Assembly: GCF_000421565.1 (NCBI RefSeq) | Contig: NZ_ATXG01000009.1 | Span: forward strand, 1-64,000 | Direction: 5' to 3' | Source: Agromyces subbeticus DSM 16689 | GTDB lineage: Bacteria > Actinomycetota > Actinomycetes > Actinomycetales > Microbacteriaceae | DNA length: 64,000 nucleotides | Part shown: one piece after another, positions 27,983-38,301 of the stretch | Position numbering within the stretch: the first letter of the stretch is position 1 | Layout of the letters: each line of letters opens with the position of its first letter | The notes under the pieces: generated by a model | Databases searched by the model: none | What the model was told of the DNA's origin: nothing | Seen by the model: only the letters and a program-made list of their open reading frames with translations | Made by a program: the position numbers and the translations under genes

Positions 27983-28585
27983 TCAGCTCGCCTCGCGCGT
28001 GGCACGCGCGAGGCGAATGGCGTCGCGCACGTAGAGCAGCCCCGACCAGAGTGTCAGCACGACGGCAGCCGTCATGAGCACGCCGTTCACCCAGTGCACC
28101 CACTCGCCGAGGACGAGCCACAAGGGAGCGAGTGCGAACGAGATCGCGACCGACTGCACGACCGTCTTGAGCTTGCCGCCGGACGACGCCGGCACGACAT
28201 TGCCACGACGCAGTTCGACGAGTCGCCAGACGGTGATGCCGACCTCGCGCGCCACGATGATCGCGGTGACCCACCACGGCAGTTCGCCGAGGATCGAGAG
28301 GCACACGAGGGCGCCGCTCGTGAGCAGCTTGTCGGCGATCGGATCGAGGATCTTGCCGAGATCGGTGACGAGCCCACGGGATCGAGCGATGTGCCCGTCG
28401 ATGCCGTCGGTGGCGATGGCCAGGATGAAGAGCACCGCCGCAGCCCACCGCAGCCAGCCGTCGGCGCCCGCGTCGGCCAGCAGCATCCAGAAGAGCACCG
28501 GTGCGGCGAGGATGCGCACGACCGTGATCGCGTTCGGAAGGTTCCAGTTCGCCGATCGCGCGGGGCTGCCGGCGGAAGAGGTCAT
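27983..28585 (-). CDS. pgsA: CDP-diacylglycerol-glycerol-3-phosphate 3-phosphatidyltransferase
   Basis: A 200-residue membrane enzyme making phosphatidylglycerol phosphate. The CDP-alcohol phosphotransferase motif is complete: DGIDGHIARSRGLVTDLGKILDPIADK, with all four Asp. Four to six membrane segments are visible. TAGTCT stands 6 nt before the ATG, with GAGG in between. Between ftsK and cinA, the usual actinobacterial order. Confidence 0.95.
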   Translation of the reverse strand: MTSSAGSPARSANWNLPNAITVVRILAAPVLFWMLLADAGADGWLRWAAAVLFILAIATDGIDGHIARSRGLVTDLGKILDPIADKLLTSGALVCLSILGELPWWVTAIIVAREVGITVWRLVELRRGNVVPASSGGKLKTVVQSVAISFALAPLWLVLGEWVHWVNGVLMTAAVVLTLWSGLLYVRDAIRLARATREAS

Positions 28586-28623
28586 GACCTCAGACTACCG
28601 GGCACGGACGGCCGCTTCGCGAT

Positions 28624-31533
28624 TCAGTCGCGGCCCGTGAGACCCCACGCGTCTTCGTCGGAGTCGGACTCCGCCTCGACCTCGGGCAGTCCCTCGCTCG
28701 CCCGGCCGACGGGGTCGTCGTATCGCGCGTCTGGCGCGTCGTAGGCCTCGGTCGATGCCAGGCCGTCGCCGAGCGGGCCGCTCTGGGCTGACGGCGCGGA
28801 TGCTGCGGGAGCTGCTGCACGAGGTGCAGGGGCGCCGGCGGGCTCCTCGCCGCGCAGTCGCGCGAGCACGCCGGCCAGCTGCTCGGCGGTCACGAGCACG
28901 TCGCGCGCCTTCGACCCCTCTGACGGGCCGACGATCTCGCGCGACTCGAGCAGGTCCATGAGACGGCCGGCCTTCGCGAAGCCGACGCGCAGCTTGCGCT
29001 GCAGCATCGACGTCGAACCGAACTGCGTCGACACCACGAGCTCGGCGGCCGCGAGCAGCAGTTCGAGGTCGTCGCCGATGTCGGAGTCGATCTCTTTGCG
29101 CTCGACGGATGCCGCGACATCCTGCCGGTACTCGGGTCGTGCCTGCCGCGTGACGTGCTTGACGACCTTCTCGATCTCGGCCTCGGTGACCCATGCGCCC
29201 TGCACGCGGATCGACTTGGAGGCGCCCATCGGCAGGAACAGCGCGTCGCCCTGGCCGATGAGCTTGTCGGCGCCGGGCTGGTCGAGGATGACGCGCGAGT
29301 CGGTGACACTCGTCACCGCGAAGGCGAGCCGTGACGGCACGTTGGCCTTGATGAGGCCCGTCACGACGTCGACCGACGGCCGCTGGGTTGCGAGCACGAG
29401 GTGGATTCCAGAGGCGCGCGCGAGCTGGGTGATGCGCACGATCGAGTCTTCGACGTCGCGCGGGGCGACCATCATGAGGTCGGCGAGCTCGTCGACCACG
29501 ACGAGCAGGTACGGGTAGGGCTTGAGTTTGCGCTCGGAACCGGCGGGCAGCACGATCTCGCCGCCAACGACGGCCTTGTTGAAGTCGTCGATGTGGCGGA
29601 AGCCGAACGACGCGAGGTCGTCGTACCGCATGTCCATCTCCTTCACGACCCAGGAGAGCGCCTCGGCGGCCTTCTTCGGGTTCGTGATGATGGGGGTGAT
29701 GAGGTGCGGCACGCCCGCATACGGCGCGAGCTCGACGCGCTTGGGGTCGATGAGCACCATGCGCACGTCTGAGGGCTTCGCTCGCATGAGGAGCGAAGTG
29801 ATCATCGAGTTGACGAAGCTCGACTTGCCAGAGCCGGTCGAGCCGGCCACGAGCAGGTGGGGCATCTTCGCGAGGTTCGCGACGACGTAGCCGCCGCCGA
29901 CGTCTTTGCCGACGCCGATCGTCATAGGGTGCTTCGCGTTGACCGCCGCGGTCGAGCGCAGCACGTCGCCGAGGGTCACCGTCTCGCGGTCGGCGTTCGG
30001 GATCTCGACTCCGATCGCGCTCTTGCCGGGAATCGGCGAGAGGATGCGCACCTCGTTGGAGGCGACGGAATAGGCGAGGTTCTTCGAGAGCGCGGTGACG
30101 CGCTCGACCTTCACGCCCGGGCCGAGCTCGATCTCGTACTGCGTGACCGTCGGCCCGCGCGAGAATCCGGTGACCTTCGCGTCGACGCCGAATTGGTCGA
30201 GCACCGCGGTGATCTGTCGCACGACGTCGTCGTTCGCCTGCGAACGGGTCTTCGGCGGCGGTCCGGCGGCGAGGCTCGATGCGGCCGGCAGGTTGTAGGG
30301 CCGGTCGGGCTCGGATGCCGCCTCGGCCTCGAACTCGGACGGCTCCGCCGCAGCGGGCGACACGTCGGCGGGGCCGGCGTCGTCGAAGACGGCCAGCACG
30401 TTCGTCGCGCCCGCGTCGTCGCCGCGCAGCGAGGTGCCACCGCGCGGCACGTCGCCCGTGAACTGCTGCAGTGCGGACTCGGCGCGCGCGAGGTCGCCGA
30501 GCACCTCGGTGTTGTAGCTCGGCTCGCCGACGCCCTCGAGCGGCGTCTCGAAGCTGCCGGCCGCAGAGCCCGGGCCGAAGACCTCGGTGAGTCCCTCGAC
30601 GCCGGGAGCGGCGAACGCCGGGTCTTCTTCGCGGTTCGAGTCGTTGCGCCGCCACCACGGCACGAGGCCGCCGCGGGCGGGCTCGTCATCGCCGTCGGCC
30701 GCCCCCTCGAGCGCATCGATGCCGTCGAGCTCGGTCTGCGCCGTCTTCTTGCGATCGCGCTTCGCCTGCTTGGGACCGACCTCGGTGACGGGCTCGTCGT
30801 GCGTTGCACCGAAGAGCCACTCGTACAGCTCGCGGAAGCGAGCCGGAATGCGGTTCGGCGGTGTCTTGGTGATGATGAGCAACGACAGCAAGAGCAGCAC
30901 GATCACGACGGCGGACGCGCCGGCCTGGGTGATCAGTGCCGTCAGCGGAGCGGCGACCATCCAGCCGAGGATGCCGCCGGCGCGCGCGAGCACCGCCATG
31001 CCCTCGCGCGGCTCGGGCTGGCCGCCGAAGAGATGGCAGAGCGCCGAGACCGTCAGGAGCAGGAGACCCAGGCCGATGCCGATGCGGGTGTTGTCGTGCA
31101 CCGAGCTCGGGTGGCGGAACAGCCACACGGCGAACAGCAGCATCACGACGGGCAGCGCGAACGCCACGCGACCGAACAGGCCGCCGAAGGTCCACGAGTC
31201 GAAGGCCTGCGCGATCGGGTCGTTGATGAAGAACCACTCGACGACGGCGCCGACGATGGCGAGCACGACGATGAAGAAGGGAAGCCCGTCGCGGCGCTCT
31301 TCTTTCGAGAGCGTCTCGGGCCCGAGCGCACGGGCTGCACCGCCGATCACGTGCGCCATGCCCATCCACGCGCGCACGAGGAGGTTCGGCCCATCAGGGG
31401 TCGCCGGGGGCTTCTTCGATGCGGCGGCACGGGTGCTCGCAGCGGGCAGCTTCTTCGTGGGCGCCGTGCGGGCACTCGAAGCACGCGATGGCGTGCCAGC
31501 GGCACGACCGTTCGACCTGGTGCTCGTAGCCAT
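28624..31533 (-). CDS. ftsK: DNA translocase FtsK/SpoIIIE
   Basis: A 969-residue septal DNA pump. A basic Ala/Ser/Lys N-terminus precedes four or five membrane segments (about 75-230), a linker to about 400, the motor with Walker [15 protein letters not shown] and Walker [14 protein letters not shown], and a C-terminal gamma winged helix that reads polar KOPS sites. A 100-residue Ala/Pro-rich tail follows the gamma domain. The ATG at 31533 has TAGCCT exactly 7 nt upstream and no Shine-Dalgarno, so a leaderless message is likely. Confidence 0.96.
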   Translation of the reverse strand: MATSTRSNGRAAGTPSRASSARTAPTKKLPAASTRAAASKKPPATPDGPNLLVRAWMGMAHVIGGAARALGPETLSKEERRDGLPFFIVVLAIVGAVVEWFFINDPIAQAFDSWTFGGLFGRVAFALPVVMLLFAVWLFRHPSSVHDNTRIGIGLGLLLLTVSALCHLFGGQPEPREGMAVLARAGGILGWMVAAPLTALITQAGASAVVIVLLLLSLLIITKTPPNRIPARFRELYEWLFGATHDEPVTEVGPKQAKRDRKKTAQTELDGIDALEGAADGDDEPARGGLVPWWRRNDSNREEDPAFAAPGVEGLTEVFGPGSAAGSFETPLEGVGEPSYNTEVLGDLARAESALQQFTGDVPRGGTSLRGDDAGATNVLAVFDDAGPADVSPAAAEPSEFEAEAASEPDRPYNLPAASSLAAGPPPKTRSQANDDVVRQITAVLDQFGVDAKVTGFSRGPTVTQYEIELGPGVKVERVTALSKNLAYSVASNEVRILSPIPGKSAIGVEIPNADRETVTLGDVLRSTAAVNAKHPMTIGVGKDVGGGYVVANLAKMPHLLVAGSTGSGKSSFVNSMITSLLMRAKPSDVRMVLIDPKRVELAPYAGVPHLITPIITNPKKAAEALSWVVKEMDMRYDDLASFGFRHIDDFNKAVVGGEIVLPAGSERKLKPYPYLLVVVDELADLMMVAPRDVEDSIVRITQLARASGIHLVLATQRPSVDVVTGLIKANVPSRLAFAVTSVTDSRVILDQPGADKLIGQGDALFLPMGASKSIRVQGAWVTEAEIEKVVKHVTRQARPEYRQDVAASVERKEIDSDIGDDLELLLAAAELVVSTQFGSTSMLQRKLRVGFAKAGRLMDLLESREIVGPSEGSKARDVLVTAEQLAGVLARLRGEEPAGAPAPRAAAPAASAPSAQSGPLGDGLASTEAYDAPDARYDDPVGRASEGLPEVEAESDSDEDAWGLTGRD

Positions 31534-31628
31534 GCCCATAAGGCTACGGCCGCGCGCCCACACCGGGCGTCAGCCCGACGCGAGTGTTGACGATCCGTCG
31601 CGGCATCCGCTCGCCCGATCGCCGTGCG

Positions 31629-32117
31629 TCAGCGCAGCGACCGCACCATCGTGTCGCGGCCCGCATGCGTCTCGACGACCGTGAAGCCCTCGGAGCGATA
31701 CAGCGTCTCGGCGAAGTTCCCGTGCTCGACGCTCAGCGTGAGCCGCGAGAACCCGGCGGTGCGTGCGGTGTCGGCGAGGGCCTGCATGAGCGCCCGGCCC
31801 ACGCCCTGCGCGCGCCAGAGCGGCGTCACGCCGATGATCACCTCCGGCACGCCGACGGCGACGAAGCCGTGCGCGGCACCGGCCGCGAAGAGTCGGTACC
31901 ACGCGGCGCCCACTGCCCGCCCGCCGTCGTCGACCGCGATGACACCGCGATCGGCGGGGCGCTGCCACCCCGCGACGTACCCGCGGCAGACGGGGTCGGA
32001 GAGCACCGTGGGTCTCGGCCGGATGCCTCCCGACCGCCAGTTCGCCGCCTCGACCACCATGTCGGCGAGGAACGAGCCGTCATTCGGGAGGGCCGGCCGC
32101 ACGCTGAATGCCGCCAT
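31629..32117 (-). CDS. GNAT family N-acetyltransferase
   Basis: A 162-residue acetyltransferase with the acetyl-CoA loop (VTPLWRAQGVGRALMQALADTARTAG) and C-terminal LYRSEGFTVVE. An N-terminal MAAFSVRPALPNDGSFLADMVVEAANW is common in this group. Substrate unknown. TAGCCT-N7-ATG start. The upstream in-frame reading runs antiframe through the permease gene and is not coding. Confidence 0.85.
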   Translation of the reverse strand: MAAFSVRPALPNDGSFLADMVVEAANWRSGGIRPRPTVLSDPVCRGYVAGWQRPADRGVIAVDDGGRAVGAAWYRLFAAGAAHGFVAVGVPEVIIGVTPLWRAQGVGRALMQALADTARTAGFSRLTLSVEHGNFAETLYRSEGFTVVETHAGRDTMVRSLR

Positions 32118-32167
32118 GTGCCGGAGGCTACGCTCGCCGTGTTTCCGCGATGTTTCGTGTGACGGGG

Positions 32168-33409
32168 TCAGAAGCGGATGGCGTCGATGACCTTCACCCG
32201 CACCGCTCCGAGCGCCGGAAGCAACCCGGCGAGGGCCCCAACCGCGACCGCCGACCCGATGCCGATGAGCGCGGCCTCGACCGGGAACCCGGGCATGTCC
32301 TGGATCTCGGCCCCACCGAGGAGCATGCCCATGAGCGGGCTCCGCACGAGGGCGATCGCGACGCCGACGCCGACGACGCCCGCCACGAACGTGCCGACGA
32401 CGGTCTCCATGAGCACCGAGAAGAACACCCGGCCCGCCGTGGCGCCGAAGGAGCGCCGCACGCCGATCTCGCGGATGCGACCGCGCACCGTCACGAGGGC
32501 GATCGTCAGCAGTCCGAGCGCCCCGAGCAGCAGGATCACGACCGCCACGCCCACCACCAGCAGCTTGATCGGCAGGAACGGGTCTCCCTCCTGCGCGGCG
32601 TAGTCGCTGCGCCATCCGTCGACCGTCGCCCCCTCGCCCAACTCCGCCTTGAAGGCCTGCTTCACCGATTCCGTGAGCTCGACGGCCGAGCCATCGGGAA
32701 TCCACATCTCGTATGACGGTGAGTACGCGCCCATCATCGGATCGGTCGTGGCGGACTGCAGGGGCACGAACGCATCGGTCAGGATCATGGCGGTCGGCTC
32801 GGTGTCCCACTCGCTCTGCGCGGGGGTCACGCCCGTGATCACGCCCGTGGTCGTGCCCCGACCGACGAGTTCGACCGTGGGGTGGCTCGCGAGCGGCGGG
32901 CTGCCGAGGCGAGTCCAGAACGCCTCGTTGACGATCACGGCGGGAGCCAGCCGATCTGCGTCGCGCTCCGAGAACCACGCCCCGTCCATGAGACGCACGC
33001 GGTGCATGACCCCGTAGTCGGGATCGACGACCTGCATCGACACGGGCACCGCGCCATCGGCGAACTGCACCGTGAGACTGCCCCAGCCCGAACGGCTCGC
33101 GTATTCGATGCCATGCCGGTCGAGGGCGGTCTGCCACGCGGTGGCGGCGGCCTCGGTGTCGACCGCGCCGCTGCCGGTGCTCGCGTTGAACGACACGGTC
33201 GCCGGGCGGCCGCCGAACCGCTCCTGCATCTCGCGACCCGCCTGCTCGGCGATCGCGCCGGCCCCGACGACCGTCGCGAGCGCGCAGACGGCGATCGCGA
33301 CGCCGATGAGCGAGAGCAGCACGCGGCCTCGGTGGATGCGCAGCTCTTCCAGGGCTTCGACGACGGTGCTCACCATGCCGGTCGCCGTGCGGGCCGGCCA
33401 GCCGCTCAT
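32168..33409 (-). CDS. MacB-like ABC transporter permease (FtsX family)
   Basis: A 413-residue permease with one N-terminal membrane segment (about 29-52), a large outer MacB-type periplasmic-core domain (about 55-270) and three C-terminal segments (about 282-410) with VTVRGRIREIGVRRSFGATAGRVFFSVLMETVVG, the FtsX signature. With the ATPase and adaptor it forms a MacAB-like tripartite-style exporter of lipids, peptides or antibiotics. ATG overlaps the ATPase stop (ATGA). Confidence 0.92.
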   Translation of the reverse strand: MSGWPARTATGMVSTVVEALEELRIHRGRVLLSLIGVAIAVCALATVVGAGAIAEQAGREMQERFGGRPATVSFNASTGSGAVDTEAAATAWQTALDRHGIEYASRSGWGSLTVQFADGAVPVSMQVVDPDYGVMHRVRLMDGAWFSERDADRLAPAVIVNEAFWTRLGSPPLASHPTVELVGRGTTTGVITGVTPAQSEWDTEPTAMILTDAFVPLQSATTDPMMGAYSPSYEMWIPDGSAVELTESVKQAFKAELGEGATVDGWRSDYAAQEGDPFLPIKLLVVGVAVVILLLGALGLLTIALVTVRGRIREIGVRRSFGATAGRVFFSVLMETVVGTFVAGVVGVGVAIALVRSPLMGMLLGGAEIQDMPGFPVEAALIGIGSAVAVGALAGLLPALGAVRVKVIDAIRF

Positions 33410-34209
33410 GCGACCGCCTCGACGTCGGCATCGGCTTCGGCTATGGCTATGGCTTCGGCATCGGCATCGGCATCGGGTGTCGCCGGCGGGTGCAACGACC
33501 CGACCGGTGCGGATGCGTCAGCAGCGGCATCCGTCGCCTGCAACCGGCCGCTCACGAGCCGGAGGTGCCGATTCGAGCGCGCGGCGATCGCGGGGTCGTG
33601 CGTGATCGTGACGAGCGCTGCGCCGGTCTCTGCGGCGACCGATTCGATGAGCGCCATCACCTCGGCGCCGGTCTCGAGGTCGAGTGCACCCGTCGGCTCG
33701 TCGGCCAGGATGAGCCGCGGGCGCCGCACGAGCGCACGGGCGATGGCGACACGCTGCTGCTCGCCGCCCGAGAGCCGCTCGGGCTTGGTCGTGAGTCGCT
33801 CGCCGAGTCCCACGCGCTCGAGCATCTCGCGGGCGATGCGCTCGCGCCGCCAGAACTCGCGGCCGCCCGAGTACAGCAGGGGTGTCTGCACGTTCTCGAG
33901 GGCCGTGCGCCCCGGCAACAGGTTGAACTGCTGGAACACGAACCCGACCTCACGCCCGCGCAGGCGGTCTCGAGCACCGCTGCCGATGCGACGCACATCG
34001 TGACCGAGGAACGCCAGCTCACCCTCGGTCGGTGCGTCGAGCAGGCCGAGCAGGTTCAGGAGCGTCGACTTGCCCGAGCCCGAACGCCCGACGATCGACA
34101 CCCGGTCGCTCTCGGACACCGTGAGGTCGACGCTCGACAGGATCGTCAGCGGCCGGCCGTCGGGCAGTTCGACGGTGCGACCGACACCGTGCGCCTCGAT
34201 GAGGGTCAT
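33406..34209 (-). CDS. MacB/LolD-type ABC transporter ATPase
   Basis: A 267-residue ATPase with Walker A GRSGSGKSTLLNLLGLLD, Q-loop FVFQQFNLLPG, signature LSGGEQQRVAIARAL, Walker B LILADEPTGALD and switch THDP. The last 22 residues are an Asp/Ala/Glu low-complexity tail encoded by eight hexamers at 33427-33474, absent from typical homologues. Start at 34209, overlapping the adaptor stop (ATGA). Confidence 0.94.
   Translation of the reverse strand: MTLIEAHGVGRTVELPDGRPLTILSSVDLTVSESDRVSIVGRSGSGKSTLLNLLGLLDAPTEGELAFLGHDVRRIGSGARDRLRGREVGFVFQQFNLLPGRTALENVQTPLLYSGGREFWRRERIAREMLERVGLGERLTTKPERLSGGEQQRVAIARALVRRPRLILADEPTGALDLETGAEVMALIESVAAETGAALVTITHDPAIAARSNRHLRLVSGRLQATDAAADASAPVGSLHPPATPDADADAEAIAIAEADADVEAVA
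33427..33474. repeat. hexamer repeat (GGCATC/GGCTTC/GGCTAT)8
   Basis: Eight hexamers in phase encode the D/E/I-A tail of the ABC ATPase. Change in unit number would keep the frame. Confidence 0.8.
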
Positions 34210-35288
34210 TGGGTGACGGTTCCGCACATCATCGCGCCGTCGGGGGTCTGCACGCAGCCCTCCGCGCCGCTCTCGCCAGGCGCGCCCGGCACGAACTGCA
34301 GCACCTGATCGCCCTCGGCGAGCCCATCGACGACCTCGACCCGGGTACCGTCGCTGAGCCCGAGGCGCACGGCCTGCTCGGCACGTTCACCGTCGGGCGT
34401 GATGACCCACACCTTGCCGGTCTCGGCGCCGCCCTCGACCGCGGTGATCGGCACGACGAGCACGTCGGCCGCGCTGCCGGCGGAGATCTTGACCTGTGCC
34501 GAGAGGCCGGGGAAGACGCGGACATCGCCCGGCACTGCGCAGCGCACGGTCGTGCCGCCGGATGCCTCGCCGCCGCTGCCGCCACTCGGTGCACCCGGCG
34601 CGCCGGGCGCCCCTGCGGCCCCGCCTGCGGGGCTGCCACCCGCGCCCGAGAGCGGCGTGGAGATCACGAGACCACCGCAGGTGAACGGCGCCGGGCCGCC
34701 CGCGATCGTCACGAGCGCCTCGGTCGGCGCGCTCGTCAGCCGGTACTGCTGCTCGGGGCTGAGCGTCGCGGTGACGTTGAAGCTCGGCGGGGCGACCTGC
34801 CCGGTGACGTCACCCGTTGCGACCGGCTGCCCGGCGATGACGTCGAGCGACGAGAGCACGCCGGCCGTGGGCGCCAGCACCTTCTCGAAGTGGAATGTGG
34901 TTCGCGGCATCGTCGTCATCGGCAGCCCATCGGGGCCCGTCGACTCGACCGGCTCGGGCTGGTCCTCGACCTTGATGTCGAAGAGCTTCTGCCCCGCCGT
35001 CACCTGCTGCCCCGCCGCGACGAAGATCTCGTCGATCTTGCCCGTGCCCGTCGCCTTCACGGGAGCAGAGGCATCCGCGTTGACGGTGCCGGTGAGCACG
35101 ACGTCGTTGGCGATCGATCCGCGTTCGACGGCGACCTGCGGCTCGACGACGGTGCCGGTCGGCGAGATCGACTCGGCGTCGGCGTCTGCCCGATCGGGGA
35201 AGAACGCGAGCTTCGCGAGTGCGATCGCGATCACCGCCACCAGCACGACTCGAACGATCGGGAAGATCCACTTGCGCCAGACGCCCAC
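34206..35288 (-). CDS. membrane-fusion / HlyD-family efflux adaptor
   Basis: A 360-residue adaptor with an N-terminal membrane anchor (VGVWRKWIFPIVRVVLVAVIAIALAKLAFF), then lipoyl/barrel halves (GSIANDVVLTGTVNADASAPVKATGTGKIDEIFVAAGQQVTAGQKLFDI) and a beta-barrel. Two cysteines flank an Ala/Gly/Pro-rich insert (about 240-275). GTG start at 35288 with AAGGAG 5 nt upstream; a longer reading adds an Arg-rich tail. First gene of adaptor-ATPase-permease. Confidence 0.85.
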   Translation of the reverse strand: MGVWRKWIFPIVRVVLVAVIAIALAKLAFFPDRADADAESISPTGTVVEPQVAVERGSIANDVVLTGTVNADASAPVKATGTGKIDEIFVAAGQQVTAGQKLFDIKVEDQPEPVESTGPDGLPMTTMPRTTFHFEKVLAPTAGVLSSLDVIAGQPVATGDVTGQVAPPSFNVTATLSPEQQYRLTSAPTEALVTIAGGPAPFTCGGLVISTPLSGAGGSPAGGAAGAPGAPGAPSGGSGGEASGGTTVRCAVPGDVRVFPGLSAQVKISAGSAADVLVVPITAVEGGAETGKVWVITPDGERAEQAVRLGLSDGTRVEVVDGLAEGDQVLQFVPGAPGESGAEGCVQTPDGAMMCGTVTQ

Positions 35289-35409
35289 GGCACTCCTTAC
35301 ACGAGGTCGCCCGGCGCGGAGGCCGCCGGGCATCCTCACCACCCTAGGGACTCGGGACGGGCCGCGGAATCCGTCTCAGGGTGGATTCGGGGACATCCCC
35401 GAGCGTGCG

Positions 35410-35476
35410 TGGCGCGACGGCGCGCCAACGACACGACGCGACGCGCGGCCCTTCGGTCGCGCGTCGCGTCGTGTCG
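35410..35476 (-). terminator. tandem hairpins after rnj
   Basis: A perfect 19-bp stem (35429-35447 / 35458-35476, loop GCCCTTCGGT) is followed in the minus direction by a 7-bp stem (TGGCGCG / CGCGCCA, 35410-35427). It starts 27 nt past the rnj stop. No U-tract, a form common in GC-rich actinobacteria. Confidence 0.75.
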
Positions 35477-35502
35477 TCCGGTTCGCTCGGTGCCGGTGCT
35501 GC

Positions 35503-37179
35503 TTACGCCTCGATGATGAGCGGCACGAGCATCGGCCGACGACGCAAGCGCCGGTTCACCCAGCCGCCGAGTACTCGGCGCACGACCTGCGAGAGCGCGT
35601 GCGCGTCGTGCACGCCGCTCTGCGAAGCCTCGGCGAGGGCCGCGATGATCTTCGGCTTGACGTCATCGAAGACGGATGCGTCTTCGGCGAAGCCCCGCGC
35701 ATGGATCTCGGGGCCCGTGATGACCCGGCCGGTCGTCGAATCGACGACGACGATGACCGAGATGAAGCCCTCTTCGGCGAGGATGCGGCGATCTTTCAGA
35801 TCGGCGTCGGTGATCTCGCCGACGGTCGAACCGTCGACGTAGACGAAGCCGAGGTCGAGCTGGCCGGCGACCTTCAGCACGCCGTCGCGCAGGTCGTAGA
35901 CCGACCCGTTCTCGCCGATGAAGGTGTTCTTCGCGGGAATGCCCGTGTCTTGCGCGAGCTTCGCGTTCGCGAAGAGGTGACGGTACTCGCCGTGGATCGG
36001 CAGCACGTTCTTCGGCTTCAGGATGTTGTAGCAGTAGAGCAGCTCGCCGGCCGCCGCGTGACCCGAGACGTGCACCTTGGCATTGGCCTTGTGCACGACG
36101 TTCGCGCCGAGCTTCGTCAGCCCGTCGATCACGCGGTAGACGGCGTTCTCGTTGCCCGGGATGAGGCTCGAGGCGAGGATCACCGTGTCGCCGTCGCCGA
36201 TCTCGATCTGGTGATCGCGGTTGGCCATGCGCGAGAGCACGGCCATCGGCTCGCCCTGCGAACCCGTCGACATGTAGACGATCTGGTCGTCGGGGATGTC
36301 GCCGGCCTTCTTGTAGTCGATGAGCACGCCCTCTGGCACCTTGAGGTAGCCGAGCTCGGCGGCGATCGTCATGTTGCGCACCATGCTGCGGCCGAGGAGC
36401 GCGACCCGGCGGTGGTTCGCCCACGCGGCGTCGAGCACCTGCTGCACGCGGTGCACGTGGCTCGAGAAGCTCGCGACGATGACCCGGCGGGGGGCACGGT
36501 TGATGACCTCGTCGAGCACGGGACCGATCGATCGCTCGAGCGGCGTGAAGCCCGGGACATCGGCATTCGTGGAGTCGACCATGAAGACGTCGACGCCCTC
36601 TTCACCGAGTCGCGCGAACTCGCGCAGGTCGGTCAGGCGGCCGTCGAGCGGCAGCTGATCCATCTTGAAGTCGCCGGTCGCGAGCACGGTGCCGCCGTCG
36701 GTCCTGATCGCCACGGCGAGGGCGTCGGGGATCGAGTGGTTGACGGCGATGAACTCGAGCCGGAACGGGCCGATCTGCTCGTGCCCGCCCTCTTTCACCG
36801 TGAGCGTGTAGGGCTTGATGCGGTGCTCTTTGAGCTTCGCCTCGATGAGCGCGAGCGTGAGCTGCGAGCCGATCAGCGGGATGTCGCCCCGCAGGCGCAA
36901 CAGGTACGGCACGGCGCCGATGTGGTCTTCGTGGCCGTGCGTGAGCACGACGCCGACGATGTCGTCGATGCGGTCCTTCAGGAATCCGAAGTCGGGCAGG
37001 ATCAGGTCGACCCCGGGCTGGTGCTCTTCGGGGAACAGCACGCCGCAGTCGACGATGAGGATCTTGCCGTCGATCTCGTAGCTGGTCATGTTGCGGCCGA
37101 TCTCCCCCAGGCCGCCGATGGGGATGATGCGGAGCGTTCCGGCTTCGAGCGGTGCGGGATCGATGACGACGTCGGGCAT
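35503..37179 (-). CDS. rnj: ribonuclease J
   Basis: A 558-residue metallo-beta-lactamase/beta-CASP ribonuclease with endo- and 5'-3' exonuclease activity in mRNA decay and rRNA maturation. The zinc motif HGHEDH is at 81-86, with later VNHSIPDA, GDFKMDQ, VSGHAAAGEL and HGEYRHL typical of RNase J. AAGGAGGG precedes the ATG at 37179. It follows dapA, a common actinobacterial pair. Confidence 0.97.
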   Translation of the reverse strand: MPDVVIDPAPLEAGTLRIIPIGGLGEIGRNMTSYEIDGKILIVDCGVLFPEEHQPGVDLILPDFGFLKDRIDDIVGVVLTHGHEDHIGAVPYLLRLRGDIPLIGSQLTLALIEAKLKEHRIKPYTLTVKEGGHEQIGPFRLEFIAVNHSIPDALAVAIRTDGGTVLATGDFKMDQLPLDGRLTDLREFARLGEEGVDVFMVDSTNADVPGFTPLERSIGPVLDEVINRAPRRVIVASFSSHVHRVQQVLDAAWANHRRVALLGRSMVRNMTIAAELGYLKVPEGVLIDYKKAGDIPDDQIVYMSTGSQGEPMAVLSRMANRDHQIEIGDGDTVILASSLIPGNENAVYRVIDGLTKLGANVVHKANAKVHVSGHAAAGELLYCYNILKPKNVLPIHGEYRHLFANAKLAQDTGIPAKNTFIGENGSVYDLRDGVLKVAGQLDLGFVYVDGSTVGEITDADLKDRRILAEEGFISVIVVVDSTTGRVITGPEIHARGFAEDASVFDDVKPKIIAALAEASQSGVHDAHALSQVVRRVLGGWVNRRLRRRPMLVPLIIEA

Positions 37180-37268
37180 GGGCCCTCCTTCTGTTGCGGT
37201 GTTCAGTTCGGTGCGGCCATTCAGGACCGCGGATGTCTCATGGAGCGAGCGAGCTCGCGAGTGCGCGT

Positions 37269-38243
37269 CTAGCGCGTGGTGCCCGCCACCTTCGGCAGTG
37301 CTCCGCCGGCGGCGGCGTTGCGGTCGGGGCGGAAGTTGTGGAAATCGGCGCCGGGGATGCCCGTGACGAGGTCGATCTCGTCTTCGATGAGGGCGGCCTC
37401 CCACTCTTCAGGGCCGACGAGGGGCAGGCGCACTCGGGGGCTGCCGATGCGGCCGAGGCCGTGCAGGATGTACTTCGCGGCGACCGTGCCCGGCACGTGC
37501 GTCATCACGGCGCGCACGAGCGGCTCGAGCTGCTGGTGCGCGGCGGTCGCCGTCGCGAGGTCGCCGGCGTTGACCGCGTCGATCATCTGGCGGTAGGGCG
37601 CCGGCGCGATGTTCGCGGTGATGCCGATGAGCCCGGTCGCGCCGATCGAGAGGTGCGGGAGCACGTTCGCGTCGTCACCCGAGAAGTAGAGCAGGTCGGT
37701 CTGGTTCAGCACCCGGCTGACCTCGGAGAAGTCGCCCTTCGCGTCTTTGACCGCGAGGATGTTCGGGTGTTTGGCGAGCCGGAGGATCGTCTCGTACTTG
37801 ATCGGCACGCCGGTGCGCCCGGGGATGTCGTAGAGGATGACTGGAAGGTCGGTCGCGTCGGCGACCATGCGGAAGTGCGTGAGGATGCCGGCCTGGGTCG
37901 GCTTGTTGTAGTACGGCGTGACGATCATGATGCCGTCGGCGCCGGCCTGCTCGCTGTGCTTGTAGAGCTCGATCGCGTGCGCCGTCTCGTTCGAGCCGCC
38001 GCCCGTGATGATCTTCGCGCGGCCCGCGGCGACGTCTTTGCCGACCTCGACGAGCTTGATCTTCTCGGGGTCGGTGAGGGTCGACGTCTCGCCCGTGGTG
38101 CCGGTGACCACGATGCCGTCGGCGCCGGAGGAGATGACATCGTCGATGTGCTTCTCGACCCCGGCCCAGTCGACTTCGCCGTCAGCCGTCATCGGCGTGA
38201 CGAGCGCGACGAGCACTTGTCCGAAGGGATTCTCAGAAGTCAC
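37269..38243 (-). CDS. dapA: 4-hydroxy-tetrahydrodipicolinate synthase
   Basis: A 324-residue (beta/alpha)8 aldolase condensing pyruvate with aspartate semialdehyde, first step of DAP/lysine synthesis. Schiff-base K166 (ILAVKDAKGD), Y138 (ILYDIPGRTG) and GTTGE (48-52) are present. GTG start with GGAGGGC upstream. dapB and dapF are also in the window, at separate loci. Confidence 0.97.
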   Translation of the reverse strand: MTSENPFGQVLVALVTPMTADGEVDWAGVEKHIDDVISSGADGIVVTGTTGETSTLTDPEKIKLVEVGKDVAAGRAKIITGGGSNETAHAIELYKHSEQAGADGIMIVTPYYNKPTQAGILTHFRMVADATDLPVILYDIPGRTGVPIKYETILRLAKHPNILAVKDAKGDFSEVSRVLNQTDLLYFSGDDANVLPHLSIGATGLIGITANIAPAPYRQMIDAVNAGDLATATAAHQQLEPLVRAVMTHVPGTVAAKYILHGLGRIGSPRVRLPLVGPEEWEAALIEDEIDLVTGIPGADFHNFRPDRNAAAGGALPKVAGTTR

Positions 38244-38301
38244 GCCCTCCAGCGTATCGGGTCCGCCGGAAGACGCGGTGCGCGCCGCTGACGCGACGGC
38301 A

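Noticed and set aside
31629-33431. 600-codon reading that fuses the GNAT gene to upstream sequence
   Set aside because: The upstream 440 codons are an out-of-frame shadow of the permease gene; the true start is the leaderless ATG at 32117.
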